Positions 7,768-16,688 of a stretch of DNA of 64,000 bases are shown here, piece after piece. The notes below the pieces were generated by a model that was not told the DNA's origin, did not search any database, and saw nothing but the letters and a program-made list of their open reading frames with translations. Position numbers and translations under genes: made by a program. Position 1 is the stretch's first letter. The number at the start of each line of letters is the position of its first letter. The stretch is from Pseudomonas viridiflava (GTDB taxonomy: Bacteria > Pseudomonadota > Gammaproteobacteria > Pseudomonadales > Pseudomonadaceae), in contig NZ_UWFN01000119.1 of the NCBI RefSeq assembly GCF_900602065.1, positions 1 to 64,000 of the forward strand. The letters are read 5' to 3'.

Positions 7768-9282
7768 ATGACGAAGCCTCGCTCGGTCATCCGTAATACT
7801 GCGCTGAACTATGCCGGTCAGGCCTACGTTCTGCTGGTGGGGATTTTGATCATGCCGTTCTACCTCGGCCACCTGGGTGCCGAGGCCTATGGTTTGATCG
7901 GATTTTTCGCCGTGATGCAGGCCTGGTTGCTGCTCCTGGATGCCGGCTTATCACCCAGCCTGGTGCGTGCTGTGGCCCACCAGCAGGGTACGCGTGCCCG
8001 TGAACGCAGTTCGGGGCAATTGCTGCGTTCGTTTGAAATCATTTTTCTGCCGATGGCATTGCTTTGCTGCATCGGTATTTACCTGAGCAGCCCGTGGATT
8101 GCGTTGCAGTGGCTCAATGCAAAAGAGCTCGAACCGCAGACGCTGATTCACTGCATCAGCCTGATGGGGCTGGTGGTCGCCCTGCGCCTGTATGCGACGC
8201 TGTACAAAAGTGGCATCCAGGGCCTGGAGCAACATGCCTGGCTGAACATCGCCAACATCATCATCGCCACCGTGCGCTATTTCGGCGGCTTGTTGCTGGT
8301 CAGCAGTTACTCCCAGGACCCCGAAGACTTCTTTGAATTTCAGGTTCTGGTCGGGCTGATCGAAACCCTGATCTTTGCGGCCCGCGCCTATCAGCAGATG
8401 CCAACCCCGCACCTGTTCACCGGTTTCAACTGGTTACTGGTCAAGCCGATCATCCCCTTCGCTGCCAGCATGACGCTGACCTCCGTGTTGTGGATTGTCT
8501 TGACCCAAATGGACAAGGTGCTGCTCTCGGATCTGCTGCCACTGGATGAATTCGGCTACTTCTCACTGGTCGCGCTGGTCACTACCGGCATCATGATGCT
8601 CACCAACCCCTTGGTGCAGGCTTTGCTGCCGCGCATGACGGTGCTCGTGGCCGAAGGTCGGCAGACCGAGATGCACGCCTTGCTACTGGCGGCCAATCGT
8701 TTTGCCTGCACGTTTCTGTTTCCGCTGGCCGCACTGATCGGCCTGCACGGCAAGTACCTGATCTACGCCTGGACCGGCGACTGGGTCGCCGCCCAGTGGA
8801 GCCATCAGATCCTCTGCTGGTACTCGCTGGGCAGCGCGATTATGGCGATCAGCGCCTTTCAGTTCTATCTGCAATACGCCTATGGGCAGATACGCCTGCA
8901 TGTCTGGTACAGCCTGATTTCCGCCATCGTCACCGTACCGGTGATGTTTTTCGCCATCCGTTATCAAGGCGCTTACGGCGCAGCGGTGGCCTGGTTTCTG
9001 CTGCGCGGAGTGTCGTTTGCCATCTGGCCAATGATCGTCCATCACACCCTGGCACCCGGCATTCACGGCCAGTGGCTGCGAGACGTGCTGCGCATCGGCG
9101 TGATGACAGGCGTCGGCCTGATGCTCAGCGAGCCTTTGTTCCTGCTGATAGCCGGTGATGATCGTCTGAGTATCTTTCTGGGGTTGGCAGCCAGCGGCCT
9201 GATCACTCTGCTCATCGTGGCCGTCAGTGACAAACCTCTGGCAACAAAAATTTTCGTCTTGTTCAGCAAACCGAGTACATGA
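7768..9282 (+). CDS. Wzx-type polysaccharide flippase (MOP/MATE superfamily)
   Basis: Integral membrane protein of 504 residues with about 12-14 hydrophobic helices and the typical opening KPRSVIRNTALNYAGQAYVLLVG. It is predicted to flip undecaprenyl-linked repeat units across the inner membrane. It begins five bases after the aminotransferase stop codon, inside the operon. It is the only flippase candidate in the cluster and is not followed by a Wzy polymerase. The exact unit carried cannot be read from sequence. Confidence 0.88.
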   Translation: MTKPRSVIRNTALNYAGQAYVLLVGILIMPFYLGHLGAEAYGLIGFFAVMQAWLLLLDAGLSPSLVRAVAHQQGTRARERSSGQLLRSFEIIFLPMALLCCIGIYLSSPWIALQWLNAKELEPQTLIHCISLMGLVVALRLYATLYKSGIQGLEQHAWLNIANIIIATVRYFGGLLLVSSYSQDPEDFFEFQVLVGLIETLIFAARAYQQMPTPHLFTGFNWLLVKPIIPFAASMTLTSVLWIVLTQMDKVLLSDLLPLDEFGYFSLVALVTTGIMMLTNPLVQALLPRMTVLVAEGRQTEMHALLLAANRFACTFLFPLAALIGLHGKYLIYAWTGDWVAAQWSHQILCWYSLGSAIMAISAFQFYLQYAYGQIRLHVWYSLISAIVTVPVMFFAIRYQGAYGAAVAWFLLRGVSFAIWPMIVHHTLAPGIHGQWLRDVLRIGVMTGVGLMLSEPLFLLIAGDDRLSIFLGLAASGLITLLIVAVSDKPLATKIFVLFSKPST

Positions 9283-9285
9283 GCC

Positions 9286-10212
9286 ATGGATGAGATAACA
9301 AAAACTGCACCCGGCGCCCCGCCCTTATTGAGCATCGTGTGCCCGGCTTATAACCAGGAAGCTTTTATCGCTCAGACACTGGACAGCTTTCTCGCTCAGC
9401 AGACGACCTTCAATTTTGAAATCCTGATCAACGATGACGCGTCCACCGATGGCACCGCACGGATCATCGCTGAGTACACCCAACGTTACCCGCACATCAT
9501 CCGGCCGTTCTATGAGCAGGTGAATCAGTACCAGCATGGTCGGCCCTGCGTTCCCGGCCTGTTTGCCAAGGCACGCGGTCATTACATCGCCTACTGCGAA
9601 GCCGATGACTATTGGACAGATCCGCGCAAACTGCAGATCCAGGTGGATTTCCTCGAGGCTAATCGTGACTACGTGATGACCTATCACGACGCGATGGCTT
9701 TCGACGAAAACGGTCCGCGAGGCATTCAGTTGCAAGGCAAGCTGCGCGCCGATGCCAGCGCTGTAGACCTGCAGAAGGCCCGACCGATTTCGACCCTAAC
9801 CGTGTGCTTTCGCAACGTACTCAGCAACATGCCCCCCGAGCTGCTAATGCCTGTCGCACCGCTCAATGACATGTGCTGGTGGTCGCTGCTGGGCGCATTT
9901 GGCAAAGGCAAGTTCCTGGCAGAGATCAAACCTGCCGCCTACCGGGTGCATCCGGGCGGGATTTTTTCCATGCGCAGCAACAAACGCAAATTGCACATGA
10001 GCCTGCAGACCAATAGCAGCCTGGCCAACTACTACCAGCGCATCGGCAACCAGGAGTTGTATGAGTACTTCCTGAAGCAGGTCTTTTGTCTTTCTCTGTC
10101 GGCTCTCGGTCCGATGCACAAATTACAAGCACTGCTCATGGCCATCCGCAACATGAGCGTCAACCTCGGCAAGCGTTTGTTGCCCTCTGTCAGCAAAGGC
10201 CATGTTCAGTAA
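9286..10212 (+). CDS. Family 2 glycosyltransferase
   Basis: GT-A fold glycosyltransferase of 308 residues. The N-terminal half reads LSIVCPAYNQEAFIAQTLDSF, then INDDASTDGT and the metal/nucleotide-sugar site CEADDYWTDP near residue 107. It would add a sugar to the lipid-linked repeat unit on the cytoplasmic face. It starts three bases after the flippase stop and its last 11 bases overlap the phosphatase gene, so translation is coupled. Donor and acceptor are unknown. Confidence 0.88.
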   Translation: MDEITKTAPGAPPLLSIVCPAYNQEAFIAQTLDSFLAQQTTFNFEILINDDASTDGTARIIAEYTQRYPHIIRPFYEQVNQYQHGRPCVPGLFAKARGHYIAYCEADDYWTDPRKLQIQVDFLEANRDYVMTYHDAMAFDENGPRGIQLQGKLRADASAVDLQKARPISTLTVCFRNVLSNMPPELLMPVAPLNDMCWWSLLGAFGKGKFLAEIKPAAYRVHPGGIFSMRSNKRKLHMSLQTNSSLANYYQRIGNQELYEYFLKQVFCLSLSALGPMHKLQALLMAIRNMSVNLGKRLLPSVSKGHVQ

Positions 10213-10651
10213 CGTTCTGGTGATCTGCGTTGGCAACATCTGCCGCAGCCCCATGGCTGAGGCGCTGTTGCTTCAGCGCGCTGCGCCGCATGTGCAAGTG
10301 GCTTCGGCAGGCACTCACGCCATGGTCGGTTCCGCCATGGACCCGCTGGCACAGGCCGTACTGCACATGCATCAGGTGCCGACACCCCGGCATCAGGCCC
10401 GCCAGATAGACAGGGCCTTGCTGCACCGGGCGGACCTGATTCTGCTGATGGAACCCGCCCAACTCAACAGTGTGTTGAAGCTGGCTCCGGAAGTGCGCGG
10501 CAAAACGTTTCTGATTGGCAAATGGCAACAACAGCTGGAAATCGCCGACCCCTATCGGCAACCACAATTAGCCTTTGAACAGACCTACGAGCAGCTCTCG
10601 AGATGCGTCGACGACTGGCTACCTTTTCTTCAGTCAGGAGAAACAAGATAA
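10202..10651 (+). CDS. Wzb-type low-molecular-weight protein-tyrosine phosphatase
   Basis: Cytoplasmic phosphatase of 149 residues. The P-loop C9-VGNI-C-R15-S and the general-acid loop D116-P-Y define the LMW-PTP family. It lies immediately before the Wzc-type kinase gene, whose tyrosine-rich tail it would dephosphorylate; the pair cycles to control polymer assembly and export. It overlaps the upstream glycosyltransferase by 11 bases. Confidence 0.92.
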   Translation: MFSNVLVICVGNICRSPMAEALLLQRAAPHVQVASAGTHAMVGSAMDPLAQAVLHMHQVPTPRHQARQIDRALLHRADLILLMEPAQLNSVLKLAPEVRGKTFLIGKWQQQLEIADPYRQPQLAFEQTYEQLSRCVDDWLPFLQSGETR

Positions 10652-12862
10652 ATGACCGCTATGAACCGCTCTTCCCTGGACTACTACCAGGACTCCCGGA
10701 TCGATTTGGCAACTATCTTGCGCACACTATTCGACCACAAGGGCCTGATCATGCTGATCGTCGGCCTCTTCAGTCTGGCTGGCGTGGCCTATGCAGTGCT
10801 CTCCACGCCGATCTATCAGGCCAACGCAATGATTCAGATCGAGCCGAAAAAAATCGGCATCGAGGGCACGCCTGAAGTCTCCGGCAAACCCATGTCTGTG
10901 TCTCAAGCCACCACCGAAATCGAACTGATCAAATCGCGGGCTGTGCTGGGTAAAGTCGTCGAAGACCTCAAGCTGAATATCGTCCAGCGCCCGAAACTCT
11001 TTCCGGTCATCGGCCCTTATCTGAACCGTACGTTCAGCCCGGAAAGCAACAATGCGCTGGCTGAGCCCATGTTCGGCCAGGCCGCCTACGCCTGGGGCGG
11101 CGAAAAAATCGATGTCTTTCAGCTCGATGTACCCGAAGAGCTGCTGGGCGAGAGTCTGATTCTGGTGGCAGGCAAACCGGGCTTCTTTTCCCTCTACGAC
11201 GAAGATCGCAAGCTGATCCTCAGCGGCGCCATCAATCAGACCGTCGAAGGCAAAGGCACGAAAATCCAGGTAGCCACTCTCACTGCACGGCCTGGCACCG
11301 AATTCATTGTCGCCAAACTGCGCACACTGACCGCTGCGCTGATTTATCAGGACCGCCTGAAGATTACCGAGGCTGGCAAAGACTCCGGCATCATCTACCT
11401 GGCCATCCAGGACCCTGATCCGGAGAAAGCCAACCACATCCTCAACGAAGTCAGCCGCCTGTATGTGCGTCAGAACGTCGAGCGCAGCTCGGCCGAAGCC
11501 GCGCAACGCCTTGAGTTCCTGCGCTCGCAATTGCCAAGCGTGCGCAAACAGCTGGAAGACTCGGAAATGGCGCTGAACGACTTTCAGACCAGCGCCAAGT
11601 CAGTCGACCTGAGCATCGAAACCAAGGGTGTCCTGGATCAAGTCGTGAAGCTCGACTCGATGCTTTCGGAACTCAAGCTCAAGCGCGTCGAGATCGAACG
11701 CCTGTACACCCGCGAGCACCCGACTTATCGAGGCCTGATGAACCAGATGAGTCAGCTCGAAGCACAGAAGCAGGGCCTGCTGAAGAAGATCGAAGCCTTG
11801 CCAGTGACACAACAGGAACTGCTGCGCCTGACCCGCGACATGCAGGTCACCAGTCAGACCTACACCTTGATGCTGAACAAGAGCCAGGAGCAGGACATTC
11901 TCCGTGCCGGCAGCATCGGTAACGTGAGGATCATCGACAACGCCGACGCCAACGTCGAGCAGCCGGTGAAACCGATGAAAAAGCTCATCGTTCTGCTCGC
12001 CGCAATGCTCGGTATCGTCGTCGCAGTGGCGACAGTATTCGTGCGCCAGGCTTTCTACCGTGGTGTGGAAAACCCTGAAATCATCGAAAACATCGGCATG
12101 CCGGTTTACGCATCGCTGCCTTACTCGCGCCAGCAGGACAGGCTGGAAAAGAACAGTCAGGGGCGCAGCAAGGAATCGAAGCTGCTGAGCGTTTCAGCAC
12201 CGACCGAACTGGCCATCGAATCCTTGCGCAGCCTGCGGACCAGCCTGCACTTCGCAATGCTGGAGGCCCGCAACAACGTACTGATGATTTCCAGCCCCTC
12301 GCCCGGCGCAGGCAAGTCTTTCGTGTCCAGCAACCTGGCCGTGATCATTGCCCAGGCTGGCAGGCGCGTGCTGTTGATCGATGCTGATATGCGCAAAGGC
12401 TATCAACACAAAATCTTCGGCCTGAACCCCAAGCACGGGTTGTCTGACACCCTGGCTGCCCGGGTTAAAAGCACAGAAGTCATCAATCACACCGAAGTGC
12501 GAAATCTGGATTTGATGTCCTGCGGCTTCAATGCGCCCAACCCGTCAGAACTGTTGATGCACGATAACTTCAACAAGATGCTGGCAGAGCTCTCCCCGCT
12601 CTACGACCTGATTCTGGTCGACACGCCACCCATTCTTGCCGTCACCGACGCCACACTGGTGGGCCGTCAGGCGGGCACCTGCCTGCTGGTAACCCGCTTC
12701 GGCCTGACCACGGTGAAAGAGATCGAGGCCTGCAAACGGCGGCTGGGCCAGAACGGCGTGATTATCAAGGGCGCGATATTCAACGGCGTGCTGCGCAAAG
12801 CATCCACAGCCGACTACGACTGCGCGGCCTACGGCTACAACTACAGCCCTGTACGAAAGTGA
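10652..12862 (+). CDS. Wzc-type polysaccharide co-polymerase and tyrosine autokinase
   Basis: Inner-membrane protein of 736 residues. It has an N-terminal Wzz-like domain with a first membrane helix near residues 30-50, a long periplasmic coiled part, a second helix near 440-465 and a cytoplasmic BY-kinase domain. Kinase motifs are SPSPGAGKSF (Walker A, about 547-556), LLIDADMRKG (Walker A', about 573) and LILVDTPP (Walker B, about 653). The tail YDCAAYGYNY supplies the tyrosines for autophosphorylation. The ATG follows directly after the phosphatase stop codon, with GGAGAA inside that gene as its ribosome site. Confidence 0.95.
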   Translation: MTAMNRSSLDYYQDSRIDLATILRTLFDHKGLIMLIVGLFSLAGVAYAVLSTPIYQANAMIQIEPKKIGIEGTPEVSGKPMSVSQATTEIELIKSRAVLGKVVEDLKLNIVQRPKLFPVIGPYLNRTFSPESNNALAEPMFGQAAYAWGGEKIDVFQLDVPEELLGESLILVAGKPGFFSLYDEDRKLILSGAINQTVEGKGTKIQVATLTARPGTEFIVAKLRTLTAALIYQDRLKITEAGKDSGIIYLAIQDPDPEKANHILNEVSRLYVRQNVERSSAEAAQRLEFLRSQLPSVRKQLEDSEMALNDFQTSAKSVDLSIETKGVLDQVVKLDSMLSELKLKRVEIERLYTREHPTYRGLMNQMSQLEAQKQGLLKKIEALPVTQQELLRLTRDMQVTSQTYTLMLNKSQEQDILRAGSIGNVRIIDNADANVEQPVKPMKKLIVLLAAMLGIVVAVATVFVRQAFYRGVENPEIIENIGMPVYASLPYSRQQDRLEKNSQGRSKESKLLSVSAPTELAIESLRSLRTSLHFAMLEARNNVLMISSPSPGAGKSFVSSNLAVIIAQAGRRVLLIDADMRKGYQHKIFGLNPKHGLSDTLAARVKSTEVINHTEVRNLDLMSCGFNAPNPSELLMHDNFNKMLAELSPLYDLILVDTPPILAVTDATLVGRQAGTCLLVTRFGLTTVKEIEACKRRLGQNGVIIKGAIFNGVLRKASTADYDCAAYGYNYSPVRK

Positions 12863-12910
12863 TCCGCAGATAACAGCCCCCTCCTCCCCCGCACCCTCAA
12901 GGAGTTACAC

Positions 12911-13711
12911 ATGGCACGGACTATTGCAATGATGCAGCCTTATCTCTTCCCCTACCTGGGCTACTTTCAACTGATCGCCGCAGCGGATGTCTTCGTCCTC
13001 GGCGATGACCTGCAATACATCCGTTCCGGCTGGGTCAATCGCAATCGCATCCTGCAAAACGGCGAAGCGAAGCTCATTACGTTCCCGCTCAAGCGAGACA
13101 GCTTCGATCTGCCGATCATGAAGCGCCATCTGGCGGACAACTTCAGCGAAGAAGCTGATCGACTGATCAACCTGATCACCCAGAGCTACCGCAAGGCGCC
13201 CTACTTTGCGCAGGTCATGCCGTTCCTGGAGCGCCTGATTCGTTTCCCGCAACAGAATCTGGCCCTGTACACCGAACACGCGATTCGCGAGATGTGCGCT
13301 TATCTGCATATCGTCACGCCCATCCTCCGGGGTTCAGACCTCAAGCTGGTGTCCTGCCTCGACAAACAGGACCGCGTGATCAATATCGCGCGCACCTTCG
13401 CCGCGACCACCGTTCTCAACCCCATCGGCGGCGTCGATCTGTACGACCGCGACCACTTTGCCCGTCACGGCCTGCTGCTGCGCTTTTTCAAAATGGACCC
13501 GATTGTCTATCGGCAACTGAACCAGCCTTTTGTACCCAGCCTGTCGATCATCGACGTACTGATGTTCAACTGCGTTGAGCAGGTCCAGGCGATGTTCGCC
13601 TGCTTCAGCCTCTGCGACGGTATACCCACCCCCGAAGCACAGTTGCTGGCTGAACTGACCCGCCAGGTCGAGATCAGCTCACCCCTCCCTGCCCACGCTG
13701 CTGCGGAGTAA
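12911..13711 (+). CDS. WbqC-family protein
   Basis: 266 residues opening with the family hallmark IAMMQPYLFPYLGYFQLI and then VLGDDLQYI..GWVNRNRIL. WbqC proteins are found in polysaccharide clusters, often beside DegT aminotransferases as here, and are thought to help modify amino sugars; the exact reaction is not settled. It is cytoplasmic and has no signal peptide. CAAGGAG lies eight bases before the ATG. It precedes rfaH by five bases. Confidence 0.82.
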   Translation: MARTIAMMQPYLFPYLGYFQLIAAADVFVLGDDLQYIRSGWVNRNRILQNGEAKLITFPLKRDSFDLPIMKRHLADNFSEEADRLINLITQSYRKAPYFAQVMPFLERLIRFPQQNLALYTEHAIREMCAYLHIVTPILRGSDLKLVSCLDKQDRVINIARTFAATTVLNPIGGVDLYDRDHFARHGLLLRFFKMDPIVYRQLNQPFVPSLSIIDVLMFNCVEQVQAMFACFSLCDGIPTPEAQLLAELTRQVEISSPLPAHAAAE

Positions 13712-13716
13712 CGACC

Positions 13717-14229
13717 ATGTCATTCGATAGCCCCGCTCGCTGGTACCTGATTCAGACCAAACCTCGCCAGGAGGCTCGCGCCGAGGAACACCTGCAGCGT
13801 CAGAACTTCGAGTGCTATCGCCCTCTGAAGTCGGCAGAACTGAAAAAGCGCAGCGCTCGGCCGACCAGTGAAGAGGAGTTGTTCCCCGGCTACCTGTTTA
13901 TTCGCATGGATCAGGTCCACGACAACTGGTACCCGATCCGTTCAACACGGGGCGTGGCCAGAATCGTGACCTTCGGTGGGCATCCGGTACCGGTGCAGGA
14001 TGAATTGATCGAACAGATCCGTCTGCGCTTGAGCGCTCCTGCGCCGAAGCCCGAATTCAAACAAGGCGAGCATGTGCTGATCAAGGCGGGCGAGCTCTGC
14101 GATATCGAAGCGATATTCCTGGCCTGCGATGGCACAGAGCGCGCAGTGATTCTGCTCAACCTGCTGCAGCGCGAACAGAAAGTGGTGCTGCCCATCAGCA
14201 GCCTGTTGCGGATGGAAGCGCGGGTTTGA
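13717..14229 (+). CDS. rfaH: RfaH, specialised NusG-family antiterminator
   Basis: 170 residues: an NGN domain (about 8-105, opening WYLIQTKPRQE, then LFPGYLFIRMD and STRGVARIVTFGG) and a C-terminal KOW domain that includes EAIFLACDGTERAVILLNLL. These resemble E. coli RfaH more than general NusG. RfaH binds RNA polymerase paused at ops sites, suppresses termination and, after refolding its C-terminal domain, recruits ribosomes. Two ops copies lie in this operon's own leader (5626 and 5725). Because rfaH is the eighth gene of the operon, its product could reinforce its own expression. Confidence 0.9.
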   Translation: MSFDSPARWYLIQTKPRQEARAEEHLQRQNFECYRPLKSAELKKRSARPTSEEELFPGYLFIRMDQVHDNWYPIRSTRGVARIVTFGGHPVPVQDELIEQIRLRLSAPAPKPEFKQGEHVLIKAGELCDIEAIFLACDGTERAVILLNLLQREQKVVLPISSLLRMEARV

Positions 14230-14256
14230 TCGCATCGCACTATTTGCGGTGCCTCT

Positions 14257-14280
14257 ATCGCGAGCAAGCTCTGCTCCCAC
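14257..14280. repeat. Solitary REP half-site
   Basis: ATCGCGAGCAAGCTCTGCTCCCAC, one arm of the palindromic REP family seen complete at 26306-26370 and elsewhere. It lies in the 114-base gap between rfaH and the next glycosyltransferase. Confidence 0.7.
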
Positions 14281-14343
14281 TGGCTTGATGTGCCCCGAGA
14301 CTGGCGCCATCCAGCGCTCTGCAATCCTTACCGGAACCTCACC

Positions 14344-15345
14344 ATGACTCAACTCACAACGCTGGTGACGCTCACCTATGGTGATCGCTACAACTACCTG
14401 CATACGCTGGTCAGCCGTTCGCTGGAAAGCCCGCTGATTGACCGGGTGATCATTGTCAGTAATGCCTCGGTCGCTCCGCTGGAAAATCTCTGCAGCCTCT
14501 GGCCAGATCAGGTCAAAGTGATTCATTTGCAAAGCAATACCGGCTCGGCCAAAGGCTATTCGGTCGGCATTCAGGCTGCGCTGGACGCTGGCGCCGAATA
14601 CATCTGGTTGATGGATGACGACAACGCTCCGACGATAAATGCCATCGCGACCCTGCATCAAAGCCTGCGCCAGCGTCAGGCCATTGATGGCGCGGATAAA
14701 GCGGCCGTGCTGGGCTTTCGCCCCACTCACCAGGCCGACATCGCTGCCGGTGTCCCGCGCCGCTTTGCTATCCAGCGACGCTCAAGCTTCTTCGGTTTTC
14801 ACATCGCGCAGTTGCCTTACAAAATCTGGCGTCGTTTGCCTTGGGGCCAGCCACAGGGCAAGTACAAGAAAATCGAAACCGTGCAGCTGCCATTCGCCAC
14901 TTATGGGGGGCTGCTCGCCCATCGCAGCCTCTATCAACGCATCGGCCTGCCGCTGGATGCACTGATGCTCTACGCCGACGACAGTGAATACACCTGGCGT
15001 ATCACCGCCACGGGTGGGCGTATTTTTCTCGTGCCGGAAGCCTTGCTCGATGACCTTGAAGACTCGTGGAACATCAAGGCGCGCACCAGCAATATCTATG
15101 AAAGCTTTTTGCTGGGTGGTTCGGATCTTCGCGCTTATTACGGGGCACGCAATCAGGCCTGGTTCGACAAAAATATCTGGGCATCATCGGCACTGCTCTA
15201 CAGCTTCAACCGCTGGATGTTCTTTCGCCTGTTACGGCTGATTGCCAAACGTCGCGGTGCAGAACAACGCCTGAGCCTGATCGAAAAAGCCATCGCCGAT
15301 GGTGAGTCGGGCGTGTTGGGCCTGCACAAGTCGTATCCGCTATGA
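14344..15345 (+). CDS. Family 2 glycosyltransferase
   Basis: 333 residues. GT-A fold with LVTLTYGDRYNYLHTLVSR at the start, NTGSAKGYSVGIQAAL and a triple-Asp metal site in WLMDDDNAPT (near residue 97), a pattern seen in galactofuranosyl- and rhamnosyltransferase-like GT2 enzymes. It would act in the cytoplasm on the lipid-linked unit. The ATG at 14344 is preferred over an upstream in-frame start at 14290 because the fold begins at once. It overlaps the next gene by ATGA. Confidence 0.85.
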   Translation: MTQLTTLVTLTYGDRYNYLHTLVSRSLESPLIDRVIIVSNASVAPLENLCSLWPDQVKVIHLQSNTGSAKGYSVGIQAALDAGAEYIWLMDDDNAPTINAIATLHQSLRQRQAIDGADKAAVLGFRPTHQADIAAGVPRRFAIQRRSSFFGFHIAQLPYKIWRRLPWGQPQGKYKKIETVQLPFATYGGLLAHRSLYQRIGLPLDALMLYADDSEYTWRITATGGRIFLVPEALLDDLEDSWNIKARTSNIYESFLLGGSDLRAYYGARNQAWFDKNIWASSALLYSFNRWMFFRLLRLIAKRRGAEQRLSLIEKAIADGESGVLGLHKSYPL

Positions 15346-16586
15346 AGGCCCTTTTCATTAACAGCCTGTATGCCCCGGATATCGGTGGTGGCGCAGAAAT
15401 CATCCTGCAGCGTACCGTGGAAGGCTTGCAGCAACGCGGCCATGACGTAGTGGTACTTGCCACCGGCCCCCAGTCGGGGCTTTCCGAAGAAACGGTCAAT
15501 CTGGTGAAGGTCTATCGTGCCGGTTTGCGTAACTTCTACTGGCACTTCAGCGCCCAGCGCCCCGGCAGGCTGGCACGACTGGGCTGGCACCTGCGTGACC
15601 GTTACAACACCGGCATGCGCGAGTACGTGAAACAGGTGATTGATCGGGAAAAACCGGATCTGGTGGTCTGTCACAACCTCACCGGCTGGTCGGTCTCTGC
15701 CTGGGACGAGATCACCGCCGCCGGCTTACCGATCGTCCAGGTATTGCATGATCTCTACCTGCTATGTCCCGGCAGCACCATGTTCAGTAAAGGCCATAGC
15801 TGCAAGACCCAATGCGGCCGCTGCGAGCGTTTTCGCAAGGGGCACGATGCGCGCTCTGCGCAGGTCAACACGGTCGTGGGCGTCAGCCGCTTCATGCTCG
15901 ACACCTTACAAGCGCAGGGCTATTTCAAAGGTGCCCGCGGCTATGTGGTGCACAATGCCAGCCCTGCTACAACCTTGCCGATCAAACTCAAAACCGCAGA
16001 GCCCGTCACTAAACGTGCACCGCTGCGCTTTGGCTATATGGGCACGTTATCGGAACCCAAAGGGCTGCGCTGGCTGATCGAGCAGTTTCAGCAACTGCCG
16101 ATCGACGCGACCTTGCAGATTGCCGGCCGAGGCCAGCTCAGCGATGAAGAGCGCTTCAAGGCTTTGGCACATTCGCCCCGGATAAGCTTCGTCGGGTACC
16201 AGGCACCTGAAGACTTCTACCAGCAGATCGACGTCGCCATCGTGCCGTCGATCTGGAGCGAACCCTTCGGCATGGTGGCCGTTGAAGCCTGCGCCTGGTC
16301 GGTGCCGGTGATTGCCAGCCGTATGGGTGGTTTGCCAGAGATTATTCAGGACCCGCTCAACGGTTTGTTGTGCAGCCCTGACGACCCCTACTCACTGGGG
16401 GTGGCGATGCTCAAGTTGCATCAACAACCCGAGTTGCTGGCCCGTTTGAGTGCCCAGGCTCGTATCAGCGTGTCGTCATTAACCGATCTGGACCTGATGC
16501 TCGACAGCTACGAAAGCATTCTCGCCCAAACGTTGCTGGACAGTAGCGCACGCCCGATCAGGCCGTGCGTGCCACGCCCGGCCTGA
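15342..16586 (+). CDS. Family 4 glycosyltransferase
   Basis: GT-B fold enzyme of 414 residues. The N-terminal glycine-rich part (YAPDIGGGAEIILQRTVEGLQ) and the C-terminal donor-binding part (VPSIWSEPFGMVAVEACAWSVPVIAS) carry the GT4 EPFG...E motif. A Cys cluster (CKTQCGRC, near residues 145-152) is unusual and could bind metal. It is coupled to the upstream gene by a 4-base overlap. Confidence 0.87.
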   Translation: MKALFINSLYAPDIGGGAEIILQRTVEGLQQRGHDVVVLATGPQSGLSEETVNLVKVYRAGLRNFYWHFSAQRPGRLARLGWHLRDRYNTGMREYVKQVIDREKPDLVVCHNLTGWSVSAWDEITAAGLPIVQVLHDLYLLCPGSTMFSKGHSCKTQCGRCERFRKGHDARSAQVNTVVGVSRFMLDTLQAQGYFKGARGYVVHNASPATTLPIKLKTAEPVTKRAPLRFGYMGTLSEPKGLRWLIEQFQQLPIDATLQIAGRGQLSDEERFKALAHSPRISFVGYQAPEDFYQQIDVAIVPSIWSEPFGMVAVEACAWSVPVIASRMGGLPEIIQDPLNGLLCSPDDPYSLGVAMLKLHQQPELLARLSAQARISVSSLTDLDLMLDSYESILAQTLLDSSARPIRPCVPRPA

Positions 16587-16688
16587 AACGCCGATGCCCG
16601 CCTGAACACGCAGTGTTATCCATCGGCCCGTGACTAACCGAGCCAGCTTCCTGGCGCTCCGGACCGTGCCTCTTCATTGAGACAAAAC

